Assembly (NCBI GenBank): GCA_005790265.1
Contig: SXVE01000347.1
Coordinates: 1-14,270 of the forward strand
Source of the DNA: Acidobacteriota bacterium
Lineage (GTDB): Bacteria > Acidobacteriota > Blastocatellia > Pyrinomonadales > Pyrinomonadaceae
Reading direction: 5' to 3'
Length of the DNA stretch: 14,270 nucleotides
Below the pieces are notes generated by a model. That model did not search any database. It saw only the letters and a list, made by a program, of their open reading frames with translations, and had not been told where the DNA came from. Shown here one piece after another: positions 7,800-13,403 of the stretch; within the stretch, counting starts at the first letter, position 1, and each line of letters begins with the position of its first letter. A program made the translations under genes and the position numbers.

Positions 7800-8261
7800 T
7801 TATTTCATCGCCAAAGCCCACATAACGACGGCAATTGCGAAAACCGCCAGCAAAACCGCCGCGATTAATAATTTTACGCCGGAGATATTTTCCGGCTCTT
7901 CCCACACGACTTCGACTTCCTTTTTTTGAACCGATTTCGCTTTGCGGCGCATTGCGGCGGCGGATTTTAGCTTTGCTTCTTCGTGAATCTTTGCATTTTT
8001 CGCCGCCGGTTTGTCTTCAAACGCCGTTCCGTTTTTTTGATTTTCGATTTTCGTTTCAACGATTCGAGGCACGCTTTCAATCGGCTTTTCGAGCGTTTCG
8101 ATTTGCGCAGCCGGCACGATTGCGCCCGAACCGTTTGAATTTTCGATCACAGACTTTTTTTCGCTGACGGCACCGCCGCAGTTGTAGCAAAACAACGCTT
8201 GCGGTCTGACGCTAACGCCGCAGCTTGGACACGTTTGATTTTCGACGATGATTTCAGCCAT
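7800..8261 (-). CDS. Zinc-ribbon protein with C-terminal membrane anchor, in BMC operon
   Basis: The product has 153 aa. Near the N terminus is a double-CxxC zinc ribbon: Cys11, Cys14, Cys25 and Cys28 (CPSCG...FCYNCGG), as in zinc-ribbon/DUF-type small proteins. Residues 35-125 are polar, low in complexity and probably disordered, turning Lys/Arg-rich near 95-115 and then acidic (VEVVWEEPEN). Residues 131-151 form one hydrophobic segment (LLIAAVLLAVFAIAVVMWAL), so the protein is probably tail-anchored with the ribbon in the cytoplasm. It lies 55 nt after the aldehyde dehydrogenase and 66 nt before a BMC-H gene, on the same strand. No Shine-Dalgarno is obvious. I do not know a BMC component of this type. 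A role in tethering or assembly at the membrane is a guess; an unrelated passenger gene is equally possible. Confidence 0.8.
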   Translation of the reverse strand: MAEIIVENQTCPSCGVSVRPQALFCYNCGGAVSEKKSVIENSNGSGAIVPAAQIETLEKPIESVPRIVETKIENQKNGTAFEDKPAAKNAKIHEEAKLKSAAAMRRKAKSVQKKEVEVVWEEPENISGVKLLIAAVLLAVFAIAVVMWALAMK

Positions 8262-8316
8262 TAAACATTTTTTCGATCAGGTTCGGGCTACAAAATTTTC
8301 AATCGTTCAAAAGGAA

Positions 8317-10080
8317 TCACTGAACTTTGGCGAAAATTTCCTTTTCCTCTCCCAAATCACGAGCCGACGGCGTAATAATAGTTTTCGCCGTAATATAAAT
8401 TTTTTCGCTTTTATCAATTGCCCGTTTCACGTCATCCTCGCTGACGAAATCTACGGCTTTCGGTTTTGAGCCGTTATTCGCATCATTTATTTTCAATTCG
8501 TGAATAATGGTTTTGACCGGCGACTCGCTCGGCGTTGATGTCGGCGGATTTGCGGCGATTGGCGCGGAAACTTCAATTTTCGGCGGCGCGGGCGGCGCAG
8601 CAAGTTTTTGCGATAAAAAGCGGTCAACGATACGAGCGATTTCTTCTCGTTTAACTTTTTTGCCGTTATCAATCTGAGATTTTTCCGGCATTGCTGCTGT
8701 GGTTTGAACCGGCGAATTTTTTTGCGACGCATTGACGGCACGCGTTTCAAATGCGACCCGTTTAATGTCCATCAAATGTCGCGGCGAAACATTATCGCTC
8801 GTGACATTTCCGCCCCACGAACCGCAGCCGAGCGTCATCGAAGGCGACAAATCCGTCGAAAATCCGATGGCGCCGTGCGTCGTCGGCGAATTGATCACGA
8901 TGCGCGACGCAGGCATTTGCGCGCCGAAAGCGATTGCCGCCGCGCGATTGTTCGTGTGCATTCCGGCGGTGTGTCCCATTCCGCCAAACTGCAAAACTTC
9001 GAGACAGCGACGCGCGCCGGCTTCAACTCCGTCAGCGACGAAGAACGCGAGCGTCGGCGAAAGTTTTTCAGTTGACCAGGGAAAATCGCGACCGACGCCG
9101 CCGCACTCGGCTAACAAACAGCGCGTTCCGCCCGGCACCGAAACTCCGGCGAGATTGGCGATGTATTCGGCTGATTTTCCAACGATTTTCGGATTCAAAG
9201 TTCGCTTTTCGGTAATCAAAACCTGAGCGACTTTTTCCGCTTCCGCCGCACTTAAAAAATATCCGCCCTGCGATTTGAATTGTTCGCGAACCTGATCGGC
9301 AACCGGCGCGTCGGCGACGACCGATTGCTCGGAAGCGCAAATTGTGCCGTTATCAAAACAAGTTCCGGTTAAGATATCCGACACGGCTTTCTCGACGTTC
9401 GCCGTTTTTTCGATGAAAACGGGAACATTTCCCGGACCGACGCCGAACGCCGGTTTTCCCGAAGAATAGGCGGCGCGTACGAGACCGATTCCGCCCGTTG
9501 CCAAAATCACTGCCGTGCGTTTGTGCTTCATCAAAGCTTCCGTGCCTTCGAGCGTCGAATTGGTCAAACAGCAAATCGCATCCGGCGGCAAACCTTCTTT
9601 GATCGCCGCGTCGCGCATCAATCTGGTCGTTTCCGCTATCGAACGCGCGGCAGACGGATGCGGCGACAGAACGATTGTGTTGCGCGATTTAATTGAAATA
9701 ATTATTTTGAAAATGGCGGTCGAAGTCGGATTGGTCGAAGGAATAATTGCCGCGACAACGCCGCGCGGACTCGCGATTTCGACAATCGAATCGGTTTCGC
9801 GGATGACGCCGACGGTTTTCAAATCGCGAAAATAATTCCACACGTCTTCGGCGGCAAAACGATTTTTCTCGCGTTTGTCTTCCGGTTTACCAAATCCGGT
9901 TTCCTCGTGCGCCATCAAACCGAGCCGCGCCGATTCAGCGAGCGCGACGCGCGCCATCGTTTCGCAGATACGATCAATTTTCGACTGGTCGAATTGCGCG
10001 ACAGCCGAAAAAGCAAGATGCGCGCCTTCCACTGCGTTGCGCGCTTCTTGTTGTGAAATTGATTCGGTTTGATCGGACAT
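8317..10080 (-). CDS. CoA-acylating aldehyde dehydrogenase (EutE/PduP-like) with long C-terminal extension
   Basis: The product has 587 aa. Residues 10-448 form the acylating aldehyde dehydrogenase fold, with catalytic Cys248 in FDNGTICASEQ, the cofactor-region segment ASPRGVVAAIIPSTNP (103-118), and FGVGPGNVPVFIE (212-224). The family oxidises a short-chain aldehyde to acyl-CoA with NAD+ and CoA. Here the gene sits between shell genes, so it is the likely core enzyme of a metabolosome. PduP and EutE usually have an N-terminal encapsulation peptide. Here the N terminus enters the fold almost at once, and about 139 extra residues follow it. These contain an amphipathic helix VKREEIARIVDRFLSQKL (475-492) like an encapsulation peptide, a Pro/Ala-rich linker (495-520), and a final module with KTIITPSARDL (566-576). 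The substrate chain length cannot be read from sequence. The leader is filled by a palindromic repeat and lacks a clear Shine-Dalgarno. Confidence 0.92.
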   Translation of the reverse strand: MSDQTESISQQEARNAVEGAHLAFSAVAQFDQSKIDRICETMARVALAESARLGLMAHEETGFGKPEDKREKNRFAAEDVWNYFRDLKTVGVIRETDSIVEIASPRGVVAAIIPSTNPTSTAIFKIIISIKSRNTIVLSPHPSAARSIAETTRLMRDAAIKEGLPPDAICCLTNSTLEGTEALMKHKRTAVILATGGIGLVRAAYSSGKPAFGVGPGNVPVFIEKTANVEKAVSDILTGTCFDNGTICASEQSVVADAPVADQVREQFKSQGGYFLSAAEAEKVAQVLITEKRTLNPKIVGKSAEYIANLAGVSVPGGTRCLLAECGGVGRDFPWSTEKLSPTLAFFVADGVEAGARRCLEVLQFGGMGHTAGMHTNNRAAAIAFGAQMPASRIVINSPTTHGAIGFSTDLSPSMTLGCGSWGGNVTSDNVSPRHLMDIKRVAFETRAVNASQKNSPVQTTAAMPEKSQIDNGKKVKREEIARIVDRFLSQKLAAPPAPPKIEVSAPIAANPPTSTPSESPVKTIIHELKINDANNGSKPKAVDFVSEDDVKRAIDKSEKIYITAKTIITPSARDLGEEKEIFAKVQ

Positions 10081-10088
10081 AGATTACC

Positions 10089-10163
10089 AATTACGAATTA
10101 GCAATGACGAATGACGAATTACCAAAAATACTTTCCGTCGTTTGTCATTCGTCATTCGTAATT
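10089..10163. repeat. Inverted repeat of TGACGAA/GTCATTC 7-mer units
   Basis: The left arm (10089-10122) contains AATTACGAAT and AATGACGAATGAC. The right arm (10144-10163) is GTCATTCGTCATTCGTAATT and pairs with both left segments across a small bulge. The element lies 5 nt from the stop of the upstream BMC-H and 8 nt from the start of the aldehyde dehydrogenase. The 20-nt right arm recurs exactly at 13674-13693 inside the ABC-F gene, and the left-arm 20-mer 10103-10122 recurs there inverted (13667-13686). Confidence 0.85.
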
Positions 10164-10167
10164 ATTT

Positions 10168-10563
10168 TTATTTATTTCTCGTGCGAGTTCTGTCGTTGGC
10201 GGTAATATCACTGTTCGCTTCGCCCGCGCCTAATTGTCCGCGCGATGCGCCGCCGATTGCTTTTTCATCCGGACTGTAGCCGGTTGCGCCGCCTTTCGGC
10301 AAAACTCTTTCAACTTCGCCGTGCGGACGAGGAATCACGTGCACCGAAATCAGTTCGCCAACGCGCCGCGCCGCCGCCGCGCCCGCATCCGTCGCCGCTT
10401 TGACTGCGCCGACATCGCCGCGCACAAAAATTGTCACGTATCCGGCACCGATGTATTCTTTGCCGATCAACTGAACATTAGCGGCTTTGACCATCGCGTC
10501 CGCCGCTTCGACCGCGCCGACGAAACCTTTTGTTTCGACCATTCCGAGTGCTTCTAAACTCAT
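10168..10563 (-). CDS. Microcompartment hexamer shell protein (BMC-H, PduA/EutM-like), first gene of operon
   Basis: The product has 131 aa starting MSLEALGMVETKGFV, with GAGAGGA 7 nt upstream of the ATG. A single BMC domain spans residues 3-90, including EAADAMVKAANVQL, VRGDVGAVKAATDAGAAAARRVG and VHVIPRPHGEVE. The interface Lys26 lines up with PduA. The pore loop reads YIGAG at 37-41 against KIGSG in PduA, so Lys37 becomes Tyr and the pore Ser40 becomes Ala. After the domain comes a Gly/Ala-rich, then polar tail of about 40 residues (GGATGYSPDEKAIGGASRGQ...), longer than in PduA and probably disordered. It leads the operon with the aldehyde dehydrogenase next. The two BMC-H proteins of this locus are clear paralogues with different pores. 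Confidence 0.94.
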   Translation of the reverse strand: MSLEALGMVETKGFVGAVEAADAMVKAANVQLIGKEYIGAGYVTIFVRGDVGAVKAATDAGAAAARRVGELISVHVIPRPHGEVERVLPKGGATGYSPDEKAIGGASRGQLGAGEANSDITANDRTRTRNK

Positions 10564-10617
10564 CGTTTATTCCTCTCTTTTTGTATTGTTCGCTTTCTTA
10601 GATTTTAATATCAGAAT

Positions 10618-10646
10618 TTAATAAACCCTAAACGTAGCACGCTCAA
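10618..10646 (-). promoter_or_regulatory. Candidate promoter of the microcompartment operon
   Basis: On the minus strand TTGAGC (complement of 10641-10646) and TATTAA (complement of 10618-10623) are 17 nt apart, each matching four of six consensus bases. The start would be near 10611, giving a leader of about 48 nt to the first BMC-H. I see no regulator gene or clear operator nearby. Confidence 0.35.
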
Positions 10647-10693
10647 ATTCAATAATCAAGCCTGCGGTTTGGCGGCAAAAAACTTTGAAACAA

Positions 10694-10723
10694 TTGACAT
10701 TTTCCTTTTAACAACGATATATT
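10694..10723 (+). promoter_or_regulatory. Near-consensus sigma70 promoter for the RodZ-like gene
   Basis: A perfect -35 TTGACA (10694-10699) and a five-of-six -10 TATATT (10718-10723) have an 18-nt spacer. Transcription would start near 10730, about 50 nt before the ATG at 10782. It is the best promoter match in the window. Confidence 0.6.
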
Positions 10724-10781
10724 TCAAGTCTAAGACCGTTTTTATTCGGCAGTCTTCCGTAAAGACAAAAACACAAAAATA

Positions 10782-11618
10782 ATGTCATCTACACTTGGCG
10801 AAAAATTGCGGCAAGCCCGCGAGGAACGCGGAATTACTATTACCGAAGTTGCGGAGCAGACGCGTATTTCTCCGCATTACCTCGAGCTGATTGAAAACGA
10901 CGATTATCGCACGCTGCCCGGCGGAATTTTTAACAAAGGTTTTGTCAAATCCTACGCCAAATATGTCGGCATTGATGAATCGGAAGCACTTCAGGATTAT
11001 TCTAAACTGATTACGGTTCAAACCGGCGACGCAGATGAAGATCCGAAAACTTACCGTCCCGAAGTTTTGACCGACGACCGCTCAAGTTCCTCCAATCTGC
11101 CGACTATAATTTTCGCTTTAGTGATTCTCGGTTTGATGACGTTCGGCATCTTATCGCTCGTCAACTACATACAATCAACGCCGAGCGACCCGACGATTGC
11201 CGGTAACAATAATCAAAACGCCAACGCGGTTAATGCCAACGCCGAACCGGCAGCCGTTGTTACCAATACGCCTGCCGCTCAAATTCCTGCAACTGACGAA
11301 ATAAAACTAGAATTCAAACCGGCATCCGATCCGATTTCGGTCGAAGCGACGGTTGACGGTCGAAAAGCAAGTTCAAACATCACGGCTGCCGCGCCGCAAA
11401 CTTATACGGCGAAACAGAGCGTGCGCATCAGATATTACAAAGGTTTCGCCAATCAGGTTCAATTAACCTTAAACGGCAAACAGATTACGCCGCCGCCAGC
11501 TCCGGCGCGCGGCAACGGAATCGAATTTGAGATTAATAAAGATAATATTACGCAGATTTTGCAGAGCGGTCAGATTGCTCCAGCCGGAGCGGCAACAGCA
11601 GCGACTGCCGGCAGATAA
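10782..11618 (+). CDS. RodZ-like protein: HTH, one membrane helix, DUF4115-type C-terminal domain
   Basis: The product has 278 aa. Residues 4-70 form an Xre-type HTH_25 domain (LGEKLRQAREERGITITEVAEQT, then SPHYLELIENDDYRTLPGGIFNKGFVKSYAKYVGI), the usual RodZ N terminus. One membrane helix lies at 107-130. It is followed by an Asn/Ala-rich linker (NNNQNANAVNANA, 142-154) and a small beta domain at about 174-255 (IRYYKGFANQVQLTLNGK) matching the DUF4115/RodZ C-terminal region. In rod-shaped bacteria RodZ links MreB to the wall machinery. No MreB is in the window, so the cell-shape role is by family only. It has its own strong promoter and two downstream terminators, so it is probably a single-gene unit. 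The Shine-Dalgarno is weak. A membrane-bound regulator is the alternative. Confidence 0.85.
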   Translation: MSSTLGEKLRQAREERGITITEVAEQTRISPHYLELIENDDYRTLPGGIFNKGFVKSYAKYVGIDESEALQDYSKLITVQTGDADEDPKTYRPEVLTDDRSSSSNLPTIIFALVILGLMTFGILSLVNYIQSTPSDPTIAGNNNQNANAVNANAEPAAVVTNTPAAQIPATDEIKLEFKPASDPISVEATVDGRKASSNITAAAPQTYTAKQSVRIRYYKGFANQVQLTLNGKQITPPPAPARGNGIEFEINKDNITQILQSGQIAPAGAATAATAGR

Positions 11619-11639
11619 AAAGTTTTATGCGGCTTTTTT
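11607..11639 (+). terminator. Intrinsic terminator overlapping the RodZ-like stop codon
   Basis: GCCG (11607-11610) pairs with CGGC (11630-11633) outside an inner perfect ATAAAA/TTTTAT hairpin, and six Ts follow directly. The stop codon (11616-11618) lies inside the stem. Confidence 0.5.
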
Positions 11640-11679
11640 CCGGAAGCTCGGAAGCAATTTTTAACAATCGCAACAGCGC

Positions 11680-11707
11680 GCCCGCCAATGAATGTGCGGG
11701 CTTTTTT
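11680..11707 (+). terminator. Second intrinsic terminator before guaB
   Basis: GCCCGC and GCGGGC form a GC-rich stem with a 10-nt loop, followed by six Ts. It is the stronger of the two tandem terminators and isolates guaB from the upstream transcript. Confidence 0.75.
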
Positions 11708-11732
11708 ATATTTATTTTTTATTTAAGCATTC

Positions 11733-11763
11733 CGCTTTTCAAGATCAATTGTCTCGAAAAGCG
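11733..11763 (+). other. Hairpin in the guaB 5' leader
   Basis: Perfect 8-bp arms CGCTTTTC and GAAAAGCG with a 15-nt loop lie 24 nt before the guaB ATG and 11 nt before its AGGA. It could shape guaB expression. It is too small and unlike the purine riboswitch to be called one. Confidence 0.3.
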
Positions 11764-11787
11764 ACGACACAAACAGGACTGATTTTT

Positions 11788-13257
11788 ATGAAAATCGAAG
11801 AAATAAAAGAAGGATTGACGTTCGACGACGTTTTGCTCGTTCCCGCTTATTCGGATGTTTTGCCGAGCGAAGTCGAAACGCGCACGCGTTTTTCGCGCAA
11901 TATTGAGATTAATATTCCGCTTTGCTCATCGGCAATGGACACGGTAACTGAAGCTGCGCTCGCCATCGCGCTCGCCCAGCAAGGCGGAATCGGCGTCATT
12001 CACAAAAATTTTTCCATCGCCGAACAAGCCGAGGAAGTTGATAAAGTCAAACGTTCGGAATCGGGAATGATCGTTGATCCGGTTACGATTCACGACGGCG
12101 CGCTCGTTTCCGAAGCGCTCGAAATTATGGAACGCTACCGAATTTCCGGCGTTCCGGTCGTTGACGACGGCGGTTTGCTCGTCGGCATTATCACCAATCG
12201 CGATCTGCGTTTTGAAACGCGTTCTAACATTCCGGTTTCCGAAGTGATGACCAAACAGCCGCTTGTCACGGTTCCGATTGGCACGACTTTGATGGATGCG
12301 AAAGTTAAGCTGCAAAAACATCGCATCGAAAAGTTGCTGGTCGTTGACGATCAGGGACTTTTGAAAGGATTGATTACGGTCAAAGACATTCAAAAAGCGA
12401 TTCGTTATCCTTCAGCGGCGAAAGACGATTTGGGCAGACTGCGCTGCGCGGCGGCAATCGGCGCGACCGGCGATTTCCTCGAACGTGCGGCGGCGCTCGT
12501 CAATTCGCGCGTTGACGCTATCATTATTGACACGGCGCACGGACATTCGTCGCGCGTCATCGAAGCGGTCAAAGCGGTCAAAGCGAAATTCCCTGAAATC
12601 GAACTCGTCGCCGGAAACGTCGCGACCGCCGAAGCAACCACAGAATTAATCAAAGCTGGCGTTGATGCGGTCAAAGTCGGCATCGGTCCCGGCTCGATCT
12701 GTACGACGCGCGTCGTCACCGGCGCGGGCGTTCCGCAAATCACGGCGATTTTAGAATGCGTCGCGGCGGCAAAAGGTTCGGGCGTTCCGATTATCGCCGA
12801 CGGCGGCGTCAAATATTCGGGCGACGTGGCGAAAGCCATCGCGTCCGGCGCGGATTCGGTGATGATCGGATCCTTGTTCGCCGGAACCGAAGAAGCGCCG
12901 GGCGAAGTGATTTTGTATCAAGGCAGAAATTTCAAAACGTATCGCGGAATGGGTTCCATCGGCGCGATGAAAAAAGGTTCTTCCGACAGATATTCGCAGG
13001 AAGGAACGGTTTCCGATTCAAAATACGTTCCCGAAGGCATCGAAGGTCGCGTCGCTTATAAAGGAACGCTCGCCGATATGGTCACGCAGCTCGTCGGCGG
13101 CGTGAAAAGCGGAATGGGTTACACCGGCTGCAAAAATATTCGGGAATTGCAGGAAAACGCCAAATTCGTTCGCATCACTTCAGCTGGTTTGCGTGAATCG
13201 CACGTTCACGATGTGATTATCACGAAAGAAGCACCGAATTACCGAATGGAAAGTTAG
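11788..13257 (+). CDS. guaB: IMP dehydrogenase
   Basis: The product has 489 aa, the standard GuaB length. It oxidises IMP to XMP with NAD+, the committed step of GMP synthesis, in the cytoplasm as a tetramer. The start at 11788 gives the canonical MKIEEIKEGLTFDDVLLVPAYSDVLP and has AGGA 9 nt upstream. The frame is open further upstream to 11692, but that point lies inside a terminator. The barrel carries catalytic Cys305 in GPGSICTTRVVTGAG, the phosphate-binding IADGGVKYSGD (335-345), and the YRGMGS motif (385-390). The flap holds Arg401-Tyr402. Two CBS domains (about 93-147 and 152-205) interrupt the barrel and bind purine nucleotides in relatives. Nothing is missing. It appears monocistronic; guaA is not in the window. 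Confidence 0.97.
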   Translation: MKIEEIKEGLTFDDVLLVPAYSDVLPSEVETRTRFSRNIEINIPLCSSAMDTVTEAALAIALAQQGGIGVIHKNFSIAEQAEEVDKVKRSESGMIVDPVTIHDGALVSEALEIMERYRISGVPVVDDGGLLVGIITNRDLRFETRSNIPVSEVMTKQPLVTVPIGTTLMDAKVKLQKHRIEKLLVVDDQGLLKGLITVKDIQKAIRYPSAAKDDLGRLRCAAAIGATGDFLERAAALVNSRVDAIIIDTAHGHSSRVIEAVKAVKAKFPEIELVAGNVATAEATTELIKAGVDAVKVGIGPGSICTTRVVTGAGVPQITAILECVAAAKGSGVPIIADGGVKYSGDVAKAIASGADSVMIGSLFAGTEEAPGEVILYQGRNFKTYRGMGSIGAMKKGSSDRYSQEGTVSDSKYVPEGIEGRVAYKGTLADMVTQLVGGVKSGMGYTGCKNIRELQENAKFVRITSAGLRESHVHDVIITKEAPNYRMES

Positions 13258-13287
13258 AATTTTAGATACGAAAAGACGCGAAAGATT

Positions 13288-13371
13288 TTAGCCACGAATT
13301 ACACGAATTGCACGAATAAAGAATTAATCTATAAATTTCTTATTCGTGTTATTCGCGTAATTCGTGGCTAA
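13288..13371. repeat. 32-nt-arm inverted repeat of CACGAATTA-type 9-mers, between convergent genes
   Basis: The left arm (13288-13319) and right arm (13340-13371) pair over 32 nt with three mismatches and a 20-nt loop. The left arm is three tandem 9-mers, CACGAATTA, CACGAATTG and CACGAATAA, after TTAGC. The flanks carry a weaker related pair, with AAAGACGCGAAAG on the left and CTTTGCTCTTTGCGG on the right, the latter touching the ABC-F stop codon. It probably acts as a bidirectional transcript end for guaB and the ABC-F gene. No other terminator is visible in 13258-13403. Confidence 0.8.
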
Positions 13372-13403
13372 TTTTATTTTCCTGCTTTCTTTGCTCTTTG
13401 CGG

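Noticed and set aside
10564..10781. A small gene or vertex-protein remnant next to the BMC operon
   Set aside because: No open frame with BMC-P features or a Shine-Dalgarno is present; the gap is explained by two divergent promoters and leaders.
11692..11787. Longer guaB start at 11692
   Set aside because: The point lies within the GCCCGC/GCGGGC terminator and the added residues are not part of IMP dehydrogenase.
11708..11787. Purine or ppGpp riboswitch upstream of guaB
   Set aside because: Only one 8-bp hairpin fits in about 80 nt, and no junction with conserved aptamer bases is seen.
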